In this document: positions 25,036 through 37,865 of the stretch, in pieces
How the letters are laid out: every line of letters starts with the position of its first letter
How positions within the stretch are numbered: the first letter of the stretch is position 1
Origin: Solea solea
Lineage: Eukaryota > Chordata > Actinopteri > Pleuronectiformes > Soleidae
Assembly (NCBI RefSeq): GCF_958295425.1
Contig: NC_081139.1
Span: 16,748,388-16,812,387, forward strand
Direction of reading: 5' to 3'
DNA: 64,000 bases
Translations under genes and position numbers: made by a program
The notes under the pieces: model-generated
The model's input: only the letters and a program-made list of their open reading frames with translations
Told to the model about the DNA's origin: nothing
The model's database searches: none

Positions 25036-27624
25036 CCAGGGAATAAGCTGCACTGGCAGTGCCAACTAGTGTCTTACTGCTACCAGAGAAAAAGAGGGAG
25101 AGGAGGAGCAGAGAGAAGAGGAGGAAAATTCATAGCTACACTCATTCTTTTTCTTGAGAAGCTTTGGTGACCTGGACCATTGTCATGAGAAAACAAACAC
25201 AGCTCTGTTTCCCGGTGTGCGTGTGTGTGTGTGTAAACTAGTAAATCTCTGTTTACTGATGAACAGAGTCAGCAGGGCAGGTGTGGGACCTATATAAATA
25301 ACAGCTGCTCTATATAATTGCCAAGGCAACAATGCTGTTTTAGATTCACATTGGAAATTACAATGTGTGATATTTCAACTTTGTTCACTTTTTATATTCT
25401 TTTAAGGTATCAAAAGAAACAAATCATTAATGAACACGTAGAAAGTATTTTCCAGTCCACCACAAGCTTTCAATTTCAATACTTTTAATTTGTTTTTGTT
25501 TTTTTAATTTCTAATATTCTATGTATTAAATGTTTTGGCCACTACACACTGTACATTTGCATATACTGTTCCGCTAGAAAGAAAAGAACCACAGATCATT
25601 ATGAGCAAATCAAAAACAAGCAGATTGAACGTCACACATGGAGAGGGTTATGTTACTTACAACAGCACAAAAGATGGAGTCGAGCCTCATCAGAGGCTTT
25701 TGTTTCAAAGTCATTTGATTGTAAATGTGATTTAAACTGTGTCAATCTCAATTTTTCTCATCACTTTCATTTTTTTATGATAAAGGACATTTATTTATGG
25801 CATTTAGCAGAAAAAAAACTGTGGAACAATATATTTTTTGTATATAACAATAGAACTGTGTCCCTATTCTTCAAGACTCATTAACATGTGTCACTTAGGT
25901 TGTTGTTTTTTTTTGTCATGACAATGAACTCACCTTTAAACATCTGCAGCCTACTGATACTCGTGTGACTGAGGTTATCACACGGAGCAGAGTGGAGTTA
26001 CAGTAACTCATGCCTGAGTCACCTCTGTTAAATATGGGTTTGGTTATTTACTTTTAATTTCAGCGTACAGAAACACGTCGTTTAGTCAGCACATGGTTCT
26101 CATGGCTCTCCTGTATTTTTAAAATATTTCCTGAGGTGAGGTGAGGTGCCAGCCAGTGTGTAAGGGTGCTTGTGTTTCGGGTGGATCGTCAGGTGCGGTT
26201 TTCTTGCTTAGTCAAAACAAGAACACTTCTTGGTTTGGGCGACATCGATTTCAAGTAGGTGGGGGAATTTCTGCTCAGTCTTGTTTGGTGAATTGATTCA
26301 TCTATTTATTATCTATGTCAAGATTATATTGATACACATGAACTCGATACACAGTGCTTTGTTTTGCTTTTGTTTCTTTTTTAAAGTGGGGACAATGACC
26401 GAGTGAGGGGCGGGGGAGGTAAAAATAACTTGTCAGCTAAATGTGAAACAACATACTGTATAAGCCCATGTTATTATGATTATTTTATACTGTAATTAAT
26501 CTGCTTTGATATGAGATTACGTAAGATTTATTATGTCTAAGGGTTGCTCTTTTAAAACTTTGTTTTTAAGGCAGACAGTAATTACAACAATAAACTGTTG
26601 AGGTAACCTTGTCAAACTGTATTTTTAACACTGACTAACATTTCCTGCGAATTCTGTGTAAAAACAAACAAAGGAGGCAACGAATGGAAACATTTAAGTA
26701 CAACAGCAAACATTAACTGCACTTATGCTTTGTGTAGTAATATTTCTTGTTCAACACAAATATAAAATACAACTCCAAATCAACGCCTCTTTGTCTCTCA
26801 ATCTTTCTCATGCTGTCTGTGTGAGACGGTGCTACTTTTTTCCCCTGAAAGTGAAAATCGAATCAAATTGTTACCGGAATGTCAAACGTGTTTGACACCA
26901 ACCCAAAGAGAAACTGAATAGTGAGTTGATGCTGACTCAACAGCACCTTGCATATCTGTGAGCGCTTATTAAAGTGACTCTGAGTGCATCCATCCTTCCT
27001 TACATCCCTCTGCAAAATGGCGTGTAAGTCACTCAAACAACATGCACTTGAAGACGTAGTGCCAGAGGATGACACTAAGATGCAACACATTTTAAAGAGA
27101 CGCGCAAAGCGTGTGTGTCAGTCTGTGTGGATGAGTGAGTAGGGCAGAGGGTTTACTGCTTGAAGGGAAACATCAGGCCTCAAATAAATACAGGATCCTA
27201 AAAATGGAAGCGTGGCTCCCAGTGCTGTGACTGGAGTCAGTTCGACAGTCATCGTCTTGGCTGGGAGAGGACTCCCAACACCCCTAGACCCCCCCCCGCC
27301 CCCAACCATCGGCCTCAAGTCCCCACTTGGCTGCGTGGCAGTGGGATGGATGACTTCATCCTGACAGGATTATCCCAAGCCTGGTTCTAATTGATATTGT
27401 TCACATAATACATTTTTACAATATGACAAGGAAAACAAACAGCGAAAGCGACGGCCTGACCCTGCGGTTCCCTCGGCCTTATAGTGTTGTGTTGATCATT
27501 CCTGACAGATCACATCACCTCAGAGCTGTAGCATGCTGCAAAATGAGACGTCATGACAGCATCACCTTGAGACTTTTTACAAACACGGAGAGACAAACTC
27601 CTCCTGAGCATCACGCACACATCT

Positions 27625-27805
27625 AAACTACGCAAAACTGAAGCTGTGGTCCTCGGCCCTAAACACCACAGGGAAGCACTTAGTCACCCTGGATGGCATT
27701 ACCACAGCCTCCAGTACTACTGTAAGGAACCCTAGTTATTTTTGACCCAGATTTGTCATTTGACTCATACATACAACACGACTGTAAGTCTGAAAATACA
27801 TAGAA
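27625..27805 (+). pseudogene. degenerate L2-type LINE reverse-transcriptase fragment
   Basis: In three successive frames the plus strand reads KTEAVVLGPKHHREAL, then TLDGITTASSTTVRN, then VIFDPDLSFDSYIQ. These match, in order, the conserved C-terminal reverse-transcriptase blocks of teleost L2-type LINEs (KTE.. VLGPK, LDGI, SSTTVRNLGVIFD). At least two frameshifts and an in-frame stop (after RNPSYF) separate them, so the copy is dead. No 5' part or endonuclease is present. Confidence 0.72.
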
Positions 27806-28217
27806 GCCTTTCAGGATAAAACAAATAAATTGTGTGATATTGTGGCTGTGTTATCAACTTTTACCAAGGCTAATCAATACCATACTCCGGTCCACATGCT
27901 AAATCTGGAACTAAAATTAGAAGCTGATAGCTAAGCTTGGCTCTAAGACCCCAGGAAACACCGCCCTGACAGCTGGCTGATAGCGGAGAACAACGGCCAA
28001 CTGCAATGCTGCCTCAGATGGGCATGTGTCAAGGAAAAAAGTTGCACACACGCAGACACTATATCAACTACAGCTGACCCGCAACCATCATGGACCTTTC
28101 CTTACCAGCAGGCGGTCGTGGTCTAATTAATTCACCTTCCTTTTAATGACCTCAAGATGACTTCAATCAAGCTCAAGGATTTTCCACTGTATTTTTCTTT
28201 CTCACAACAACCATTGA

Positions 28218-28262
28218 TCCACATGTGGAGAATAAAGCGGTAGAAGATGGATGGATGGACAA
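28218..28262 (-). mobile_element. tail of RTE/Rex3-like repeat, truncated
   Basis: CCACATGTGGAG, AATAAAGCGGTAGAAG and then GATGGATGGATGG. In reverse complement this is the 3' tail shared with the copies at 51225 and 53572 (GATG tail, TACCGCTTTATCCTCCACATG). Only about 45 bases remain. Confidence 0.65.
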
Positions 28263-28733
28263 CAACCATTGACTCCAAAGAATGAACACATGAATTATCT
28301 TTGTCGGACGATCCCTGCACCAAATAGAAGACCTATTTGATGGTGGCACATACAAACAACAGTTGGTTGCATAACTAAGACTAAAAAGGGCCAAAAAGCC
28401 AGTACAGCTTTTGCTCAAGTGTAAGACAATCCACCTACAAGCACATCTGAAGCTCATTTACATGCTCTACATTTACTACTTTTCTGATGTCTGTCAACCA
28501 TATGATGACATCAATAAGGTAACATGGTCTCCTCTGTAGGCTCAAAACCATAACCACACATAGTGAGTAGGCTATCTATAGACTTTCTAAAAGATTAAGA
28601 CAAACAGAACAAAAAAAAGCTAAAATCCTACATAAATAGTTTAAAAATACCAGAAAGTACACAACCATAATTAATGATTATAAATTGGATTAATTAATAA
28701 AAGGCCAAAATTATCTGATAAGTTAGAATTTGT

Positions 28734-28767
28734 TTAATGCAGATACAATCGATTAATGCAGATACAA
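28734..28767. repeat. 19-bp tandem duplication
   Basis: TTAATGCAGATACAA occurs at 28734-28748 and again at 28753-28767, separated by TCGA. It is a short recent duplication in AT-rich intron sequence. Confidence 0.9.
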
Positions 28768-28951
28768 ACGTTCACATTATCAGCCACATTGTTCAATTCT
28801 AATTTAGTTAAGATGAGATTTGACAGTTCACTATCCTGAATACAAGTGTCTTGAATCTGATTTTCATGTGAAAGAACAGTCCTCTGAAATGGTTGCAAAC
28901 TGAACCCCATCTGAATGGAAGTCTATGGTAAAATTAGCCCTCTGACACTTA

Positions 28952-28952
<1 letters not shown>

Positions 28953-29006
<54 letters not shown>

Positions 29007-29010
29007 GTTA
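28953..29010. repeat. (ATT)n microsatellite
   Basis: About 19 ATT units with one GTT interruption near the end. It is the longest trinucleotide repeat in the window. Confidence 0.97.
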
Positions 29011-29739
29011 TTAAGTCGATAAATACTTTCCTTAGGAGTTAATGGTCTCAGTTGCTAGTTTCTGGTCTTCTTCAATAGAACGTGATGTCAGTTTTGTATA
29101 TTATGTTCCATTTTCGAGGAAAATAGACAATAAAATATGGCACATATGAGTGGATACCAGTGTGATTGACATTGGATGGTCAAATTGTGAATCGCATGGC
29201 TTCACGATGGGAATCAACTTTGCAACCGTTAGACTACGTTCATTTTTATATTAAGTCTGTGCGCTCAGTTCAAAAAGCCATGTGGATTCCAATATGACCA
29301 TCCTCACTTATGCTGCATGGCCATGTATTGGATCTAGGACCACATACTGAGGTGACACAAGTCTGATTTGAACATCTGAACTAATAATTACATCTGTGTC
29401 TACACCGCCCTGGAAATAAATTGATACGAGTCATATCGATGGAAAAAAAAAATTGGATACGAGTCACTTCAGCCTATTAATGTGAATGTAGTCATTAAAA
29501 GACAATTGCATGGTGAGTTGGAGAGTGACAACAAGCCTCCAATCTACATGTTTCTAATTAGAGGCTGAAACAACTGTAGCCAGTAATTACATCTCACTCA
29601 AAAACGGTTTGAATGCAGGTACAATCTATGAACACTTGGAATAGTGATAGTGACTGTCTACTGTCCTGTGTGAAACTACCTGCAGACGTGAATGCTGACT
29701 GGTTCATCTTGGCAAGCTTAAAGCAGTTGTTAATTGAAT

Positions 29740-30110
29740 CAATTCAAAATTGAGAAAGCTTTGATTTGAGTGATCAAAGAGTGTGCCGCCATTCCCTCTG
29801 TCCTGAATCCCAATATCTTCAGCTCTTAATGCCTGTTTCACTTCATCTTCAGTATTTCCTAACATTATTCAGTGTTTTAATAAACACCCCTCTTCTCTTG
29901 GCCACGTTTCCCGACGTTTAAAGAGAATCTTTTTGGCATCTAACCCAGAACATTAATCCAGTCTTGTGCTCACTGACACCTCGCCAGTGGGCTACCACTG
30001 CTGTGCCACGCTGAGCCACTGGCTGACTGGGCTGTGGGAAATTCACCTCGAAATGCTGCCTCGGATCGCCCTGCAGCACTGGCTGAGCTCCAGCTGACAG
30101 GCTTCGGCCT
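29740..30110. promoter_or_regulatory. candidate conserved noncoding element
   Basis: High-complexity sequence with TTAATTGAATCAATTC, TTTGATTTGAGTGATCAAAG (a near-palindromic TCF-like pair) and AGAACATTAATCCAG. No repeat or protein similarity is recognised. The call is compositional only. Confidence 0.24.
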
Positions 30111-31279
30111 AGCGCTCTAATGACTTACAGATTGGAGCGCTGTGGTATACATGTGTCAGGACAATGCCATGGGCCTACTGCAAAAACAGTAGGAGAGGGA
30201 GAGAAAGAGAGCCGACGGCTTCTCCCCGTCCTGTCAGACATAGGCTTGGCCCCTGGATTGTGTCACATCACGCTTCCCCCCAACAGACCACAAATGAAGG
30301 ATGTGAAGAGCAAACGTAGGGAGGAGGGGCGTCGGAGGGGCGCTCTACAACTTAAAAGGCCTTCATCCTGTAAACTGAAAAGACATTATCTTTTGACCTG
30401 GAGGTGCCCTCTGTGAGGTTGTATACTATGGTGTGAAAAAAGAGAGAGAGAAACAAAGAGAAAGCAGAAAAATGGAAAGCAGAAGAAAGATGTGAGGACT
30501 GTGGCTTCAGCTATCGTAATAAAAAAGATAAGAAGAATGTCTGCTGCCATGGTTTTAAAGCACTATCATGCGGTTCTCTGTGTAGTAAGAATAACATATA
30601 ATGTACCTTTGACATCATGAATATATTCAATGTAACACTGTCCAGATAGCAGTTAATAGCATATATCATTTAAACAACAGAGGCCCATCACATAATCAAA
30701 ATAAGTACAAGAAACAATGAAACCCAATGTTCTAAAGATTCCGTACAAAGGTTCTATGGTTGTATGAGGTGTTGATACATTTTCAACACTTACCTTATCA
30801 CATGGCCAAGCCACTGAACTATCCCTTTAAAATGAAACACAGCTCTAGCAGATCAAATATATCAAACATAGCATTTATTTAACCTATCCCACAGTTTGGC
30901 GGACTACTTTAAACAGCAGGTGTTGGGCCCACCCTTACTTTTTTACATTATTCACCTGCTTATCCTCAGACTGGCCATTCATGCGTTCAGTCAGCACAGA
31001 CAGAAATGTCATTCATGCTGTCTCCAACCAGTGAAGTAACACTGAACCACTGAAGGCTAATTTCAGCCATTATTCTGTATGGGAAATTAGCATTATCTTA
31101 GCATTACACTGATTGAACAGACACCATGTTGACACAACATCTTCAGCCCAGCTGAATGCCACATACTCCACAATAGGAGGCGGATGCATGTGTAGTTAAG
31201 CAGCCAGGCTCGCGAGCACCAACACAAGTGAGCTTCAGTCCCCCTGCTTCTCCTCCCGCCTTGGAGCTGGTGGACTATC

Positions 31280-31690
31280 AGCAAGGGTCCGACAGTGTTG
31301 TTCCTAATTACCTATTTCTCCAATCCTGATCCTGCGGCTGGCATAATTAGTTACCTGGGGCTTCAATCCAATTTGAAGTGATGACAAGAAAGTGATCCAT
31401 GAAAAAGTAATAAGTTAAATCCAATTTCAGCCCGCCTCTAATTAAATGCACATGGAACTAATGAGTCAAACCCTACCATTTCACTGATAATGGTAATTAG
31501 CGGGGTGGGAGTTGCTGGCTCTTGTCGTCGTGCCACTGTAGGTGTGAAGTGCGAAAGGTAAAAGTGGCCTGGATTTGTTTAATTACACGTGTCATTCTGT
31601 CAATGTAATTTACAGGCTTTTTGACCAGTCAAATATGTTTAGGTGCTTTCCAGCCAGCACAGCATCTGTTTGTATGTCACCTGATTAAAG
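31280..31690. promoter_or_regulatory. candidate conserved noncoding element with homeodomain cores
   Basis: Repeated TAATTA-type cores in repeat-free DNA: CTAATTACC, CATAATTAGTTACC, CTCTAATTAAATGC, GGTAATTAGC, TTTAATTACACG. It also contains TGATGACAAG and CCAATTTGAAG. This is the clearest enhancer-like cluster in the 18.8 kb intron. Unverified. Confidence 0.33.
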
Positions 31691-32269
31691 CACCTCCAGG
31701 CTGCTGAGAATGCAGCGGAGGCATCTTCACCCAGAGGCAGGGGTGGGCGGTGCACGGGTGGTGGTGGTGGTGGTGGGGCGGACGGGGGGGGATTGCTGTT
31801 GCACATATAAAACCAAGAGCCATTTAATGCTGATCAAGGATTCTGAGGCTTGTTTGACTCATATTTTTTCCCTCTTTGCTACTCTGTGCGAGTCATATTT
31901 TCAGATGCTCTGTGTACACTGCGCTTCATTATTTTTGATTTGAATGAGAATGAATTGGAAAGTGAGTCATATCTCCAAATGAGTAAAAGTCTCTCGACAC
32001 GGCTCCACATGCCTAATGGTGAGATGAATGGAGACTCGTCTGCAGATCAGGTGTTTTTATGAGTGTCGGCTTACTACACAGCCTCATAATTGTTGGATCA
32101 TGTCTTTTGATGACCCAGTCCAGCTCAACAGAGAATCATTATCCGGGCTGTGTGATGGAGATAGTGAACGTAGTGTAGTGCGTGTGGAGGGGCTCCTCTA
32201 AGATATGTTCTTGAAAGAGGAAGTGAGATGAGACTCAGACCGTTACTCTCTGGTGTTTCACAAAATCTG

Positions 32270-32287
32270 TTTGTGTGTGTGTGTGTA

Positions 32288-32322
<35 letters not shown>

Positions 32323-32325
32323 AAA
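32270..32325. repeat. compound (GT)n-(GA)n microsatellite
   Basis: About 8 GT units, then about 18 GA units with one GC interruption. Confidence 0.95.
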
Positions 32326-33457
32326 GAGAAGTGTGGGAGAAAAAAAAAAGCCTCACTAGTCGAAAAACCATGAGAGGTCGGGAGAAAAAAAAAGCAATAC
32401 ATGTGATACATCCTCACACAGAACAGCACACTGATGTTTATGTATGAACACTTGGCATCAAACTCTGTGTGTGCGTGGCCGTGGTCTGTTTAATTAGCAG
32501 AATATGTAATTTAGAGATAAACAAACACTAGCCTGGACCTGTGGCTTTTCCAGAGCGGCCGCTTCCACCCCGGAAAATGTAACATACAACATTAGAGAGC
32601 GAGCAATTTATGGTGTTAGTTAGATACTATAGTGAGCCTGTGCTCTCTCCACAAGAACAGGGCAGGAGAGGGGAGGGGAGGGGATGTGGGGGAAAGGGCC
32701 CGACTCTCTTTTCAATAGCTGAGCGACAGCTTGGCCAAGCACTCTGTATACATTAATAAATTAGAATTTTAATTTCGTCTTTGTCTGCAAGAGATGGTCT
32801 CGTACTTCACTATGTACCAACAACTGGCTGTACGCTGGAATCTGTTGCTGGGGTCCCCTCTGTTGACCTCTGCAGCACAATTCCCTGGCAGGCTGAGGAA
32901 ACTGTTTAGTTTGATCCTTTCAACTTATTTGAATCCTGACAAATATGCACACAACTGAAAGGTCATCACAGTCACATTTCATCCTCTGGAGCTATTCTGA
33001 AGACATTTGCACAACAAAGAGGCTTTTCCACAACCTGACATTAGACCTGGTTGCTACAACAGCTCATTAAAAAGGGCCCCTGATGGGATGCTAAGAGTAT
33101 TAAGCATTATATATAAATATACACACACGCACATTGAGATCAGGGTCTTCGTATTAATTATCAAATATGCCCCGGAGTTATTTGCAATTTCACGGCACAA
33201 ACAACCTTTTGCAAAGAAAAGTGGGCCTGAAAATAACAAATATTACATCAGACTAGGAGCAATATTGTTTCTTGTTTTTTTTTCCTGTGTGACAGAAATG
33301 CAGTGCAAACGACTGTCCCTAAAGACTCTTTAGCTCTCCACACCTTCACCCTGTCCTACCTTTCCCCAGCCTTCACACACCTCTAGTAGGCTTCTTCATA
33401 GCACCTCCTGCTGCTGCTGGTAGGGACCTGCCTCGTGTTTTCTTGATTTCTGCTGTG

Positions 33458-33480
33458 TACTGTGTGTGTGTGTGTGTGTG
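33458..33480. repeat. (GT)n microsatellite
   Basis: About 11 GT units. Confidence 0.92.
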
Positions 33481-34026
33481 ATGAAAGGCAAACAGGGAAA
33501 GCATGGAGCTTCCTGTACTCGGACAAACTCACTTCTCTGTGGGAGGAATGCGGTTATCTCACTTCTCTCTTTTCTCCACCCTCGTTTCTCCTGCTTTTAA
33601 ACCTCCTGAACTGAGCTTAGTTGTCGACAACAAGTCCACCTGAAACCTAGATCAACCACAAACCCTAATGCGTGTGCACCAGAACTATCATAACAACAGT
33701 TTGGCCCATTATTTCACAACCGCACCCATTTCTACATATAACTGTTGCTAATGTTCTGTGTAGTGATGCTTGTGCCTGGTGCATGTGTGTGTGTGCGTAT
33801 GCTGCTAAATCACACATAATGCACAAGCAGAAATAACTGCAAATGTTGCACTGCTCATTTTAATTTCCTGTTTGTGATTTGTGTGCTTTTCTCGCACATG
33901 TGCTCCAGAGAGAGTGAGAGAGTTGCAAAAGATTGCATCTTTTTTTATTTAAGCGACCATAAAGTCATCTGATTATCTTGCCCAAATAAACAAGGTTTCT
34001 GATCCTGATAAACATATTTACAGTAC

Positions 34027-34167
34027 CTGTAGACTCTGCTGCTTGTCATTGACTTTGGGAGATTTGCTGCCAGTGTTTTGTTGAGACTGGACTTGATGTG
34101 AGTGAGGCTGCTGCTGCTGCTGCTGCTGCTGCTGATGGAGGAATATCTGCCGAGCCACTTGGAGAGC
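34027..34167 (-). CDS. foxp1: Foxp1 exon: ALQVARQIFLH plus Q9 tract (first exon in window)
   Basis: The exon has forty-seven codons, phase 0 at both ends: ALQVARQIFLHQ..., a run of nine Gln, PHSHQVQSQQNTGSKSPKVN and DKQQSLQ. FOXP1 has ALQVARQLLLQQQ... followed by KSPKRNDKQPALQ at this place, so the exon is secure. Human FOXP1 continues directly with VPVSVAMM, as does the next exon here. The nine glutamines are all CAG (CTG9 on the plus strand, 34108-34134), making the tract a candidate length polymorphism. The acceptor TTTCTCTATCAG has a long pyrimidine tract (an A17 run on the plus strand at 34203-34219); the donor is CAG|GTACTG. The exon upstream that carries the start codon (MMQESGTE-type) is not in the window. 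Confidence 0.96.
34108..34134. repeat. foxp1: coding (CTG)9 / CAG9 trinucleotide repeat
   Basis: Nine uninterrupted CTG triplets on the plus strand encode Q9 in the minus-strand Foxp1 exon. No CAA interruption is present, unlike the Q8 tract at 14873-14896. Confidence 0.97.
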
Positions 34168-36025
34168 CTGATAGAGAAACACAAATATATTTTATTAAAC
34201 AAGAAAAAAAAAAAAAAAAGTCCCTTGAGAACACACTTGATGAAATTTATCAGAGCTAACGTCTCCGGTTACATCAATATTGCCTCGGCCTTTTGACAGA
34301 TAACAAACATCACAGACAATCTATTCATACGCTCCCAATCAGAATCATAAAGCTGAGGCTGGTGTTAACATCTTCTCCACAAACAGACAAGGAACAATGA
34401 TCACATGTCAAAACAATTTCACACAAAGAGAGAAGACATATTTATCTGTTGATAAGATGCACTAACAGCAAGCACCAATTGTCAAAGAGACTAATCAGTA
34501 CTTTTGATCCTCCTTTAGCTCAGACAAACTCCCCAGCAGAAAGCAAACAAAAGGCTTGACGGTTGCTTCAAATATCTGTGAAAGGACACGGCCTTCTCAG
34601 TGGAAAACAAAATACAGTGCAGTCACATGTTTATTACTCCAGCTACTCCCTTTTCCCTTACGATAAATAATCAAACATGCCATCCAGAGCAAACAAAGCT
34701 GGAGAGAGCTGGGGGGAAAAAAACACAGAGGTCTTGAAAACGGTCAGCGATACCAAGAAAAGCAAGCGTTGTGTTCCCACAGTGAGCTGGCCAGCCTCAC
34801 ACCTCCACCAGTAAACCATCTGGGTAAATAACTGGCCTCATTCTTTCCATGTTCCTCAGACGACTGCTCCCACAATTAAACAAACAGACAGGGGGGCATA
34901 TCCCAGCTCATCTCACATACAGACAATATATAAAGGTTCTCCAGTCAATTAATCTACAAGTTCAGAAAAGAGAAAGGAAAAGAAAAAACAGACACAGTAA
35001 CGTGTGAGCGAAACCTGTGTAAGTAAAATACCTACACAGGCTCTGTGGATGGATGAAGGAACAAACAAGACTCTGAGGATCTGTCTTAGCACCACTAAAG
35101 TCAGTCAGTTGTTTAACACAGGGAGGGAAGAGAGCGTTGGGGGGTTGAACAGCTGTATGATGGTCTGTGTGTGGGTGTACGCACCGACCCTCCCAAACAC
35201 GCGGCTGTCCGATGACATCATGAAGCATAAATATGATCACAAGCTACAAAGAGGCCACACTCCTGGCATTTCACCATGCTCAACTTTGAAGCACATAAAT
35301 TTTCCTCCTCTCTGTCTGCCCATGATCTCGTGTGCAAAGATAGACGATGCTGGAGCAACATATCTCATTCTGCATGCCTAATTGTCCTCTGCTTTGAAAT
35401 TTGTGAAGGGGAACCCCCCCTCCCTTTCTGCGAGCAAGTACGCTCATAAAGAAAGTGTATAAATCGAAACAAAGAACAAAGGCAGCAAGATTCTCTCCCA
35501 CATGTGCGAGGCAATATTCACTCGACTCATTTTACATAATCTGGACAAAAATAAAAACATGAAATGACCAGAAGTGACACCAGGGGAGGAGGGAATTCAT
35601 CGCATGATGAAGCCTGAATATTGACAAGTTGGTATGTTTTTTTAATTTCCACTGATATGTAAAAAAAAAAAAAAAAAGTGGGGCCAAAATGATTTTCAAA
35701 AACACTAATAACATTCATATAACTGGGACATGGGAGTGTGATCATTTCACAGCTCTGGTGGCCTAACAATAACCAAACAACGGCATTTTTTTTCCCCAAG
35801 TGTTACAACGACAGCATTGTGAAGTTCGACATTAGCTTGAGGTGACTAAAGAAGCCTCTCAACTCTGACACAGTATAACAGCTAATGAGGACAATGGAAA
35901 GAGGAAAAGAAAACAGCTGTGACAAATAATTTACAACGCCCCTGGCATAGTATTACGGGCACATTGAAGAGTACACAAAGTTGGGTGTTTTCTTTTCCCT
36001 GTAACTGATGACACATGCGGTGAAA

Positions 36026-36047
36026 TGTGTGTGTGTGTGTGTGTGTG
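36026..36047. repeat. (GT)n microsatellite
   Basis: About 11 GT units. Confidence 0.92.
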
Positions 36048-36466
36048 GTGTGTCTGGGTTTACGATCGAGGGTGTTGGAACAAAGATAGTTGAGTCAACA
36101 GGATATGATAGGAAGTTCAGACAGAGATGGATGAAAAGATACATTGCTGGGAAGCCTAACCCCGCTGGTATCTTAAAATTACAGAATAAAAGGTGGGCTG
36201 CATAACACCAAATAATGAGTTAAAACAATGGGAACAAGTGCATTCGTGTTTCAATATTTAATTTTCAATATGTTGGTTTTGATATGAAAATAAAGACGCA
36301 CTCAGCATCTGAGCTTGACCACTACATCTAGACGAACTTTCATATGGCATGGAACAATAAAAAACTTTTATCACCCTGGTGAAAAAATATGTATTATTGC
36401 GATAACTGTGTGTGAAAATATGTTTTAAACTCTCAAACATACACATTAATCTTAAATACAGGGATC

Positions 36467-36766
36467 TTAAAGCTGCAGTAGGCAAGATCCCTACGAAAAT
36501 GCTTGGTTATTGAGTTTCTCCAGATAATCGACATACTCATGTTTCGTGGTCAGAGCTGTCTGTTCTGAGCTCCTCTCATTCAATGAACATGGACAGACGC
36601 ACTCGCCTCATACCCGACAGATGACCTGAGGCAATTAATTGTATTTACTGTCCACCTCTCTTTCAGAATAAGCCGTTTTTGTTTTGGGTTGCTTTCCTCT
36701 GTAGGAAGTTATTGCTGGAGTAGCAATCTTTCTACTTAATTGGTAGTAGAATAGCCCACAGAAGTG

Positions 36767-36799
<33 letters not shown>

Positions 36800-36992
36800 C
36801 CACCCTGTTATAGCTCAGAATCGTCCCATGACAGGACAGAATTAGCACAGTTTTTAAAAGAGCCCAGGGGAGCTACAAAAGTGCCGCTCTCTCTCACTCT
36901 GTGATCACTCTATTTACATTATGCCGAAACCTTTTTTTGGAATTGTTGAATATGATGCAAAAAAAACATTTAAAATCCAACTGTACTTTTAA
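36467..36992. mobile_element. possible MITE with terminal inverted repeats (about 526 bp)
   Basis: The left end TTAAAGCTGCAGTAGG (36467-36482) matches, in reverse complement, the right end CCAACTGTACTTTTAA (36977-36992) at 12 of 16 positions. The left motif resembles the ends of non-autonomous fish DNA transposons. The interior carries a CT microsatellite and codes for nothing recognisable. No target-site duplication is convincing. Confidence 0.45.
36768..36796. repeat. (CT)n microsatellite
   Basis: About 14 CT units. Confidence 0.95.
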
Positions 36993-37865
36993 ATGAGACA
37001 ATGAGGTTCTGGAATGACTAAAACAGATACAGGCCCCCGTGTGGCCCTTCAAAATAGATCACTAGAACTGTGTGTTGGCAAGCTGAACAGCATTTTCAAG
37101 TCACTCATGGGAAATATTAATACAATTTTATCCATTCATGGTTATCTCTATAATGGAAACATATCCTATCAGCTTACTTCGAATGCTTTTTATCGCTCAT
37201 ATTGTCGTAACCATGTATCATCCCATCTCTAGTGTCGTACATTATTTATTATAATATAATATTTACATGACAAAACAAACTCGGGTACGTGTATGAAAGT
37301 CAAAGACATGAGATGAGCGCAAATGCAGTTTGTTGGTGTGAAATGTAACAAGGCTAAAATTTGAGTGGGCTGAAAACCTGTGTAGTGAAGTCTACTCCAC
37401 GCTCAGGAATGTTCCCGTCATGTTTGTGTTTTGAAAGGCCACTGGAGCTGGCATGCCTTTGAGAGGCCTAATGCTGGGCTAAAATAACCTATTGTGAACT
37501 GTCACTGCGGTGTTTACACAGCATCCACTCCTCTGTTTCAGCGTTCCCCTCCTCCTCGTTGTCCTCCACCTCCTTCTCTGGAATTTATCTTCTTTTGATC
37601 TCCTATTCAAAGGAGTGGACGCTTGATAGACATGCAAGTGAAAGAACTGCCCCAGTCTAAATGTGATAAACTGGAAACTGATGACAGGTGTTGGGCTTTC
37701 AGCGCGCAAAGGAGCATAATGGTCCAAATCAAATGACAGATTAGCCTAAAGTGTGTTACAGTAATACACCGGGCGGCCCAGAGAACAATGCTGCACTCAT
37801 GAGGAATAGTAAAGTAGACAGAGTCATGCTTTTGTACTTGTATTTCTTTTTGTTGTAGTTTGACT

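Noticed and set aside
33361..33440. CTG-rich patch (CTCCTGCTGCTGCTGGTAG) that could be another Q-rich exon
   Set aside because: On the minus strand the CAG frame meets a stop at once, and no FOXP1 sequence is missing at that place: the exons at 34027 and 15107 join directly in human FOXP1.
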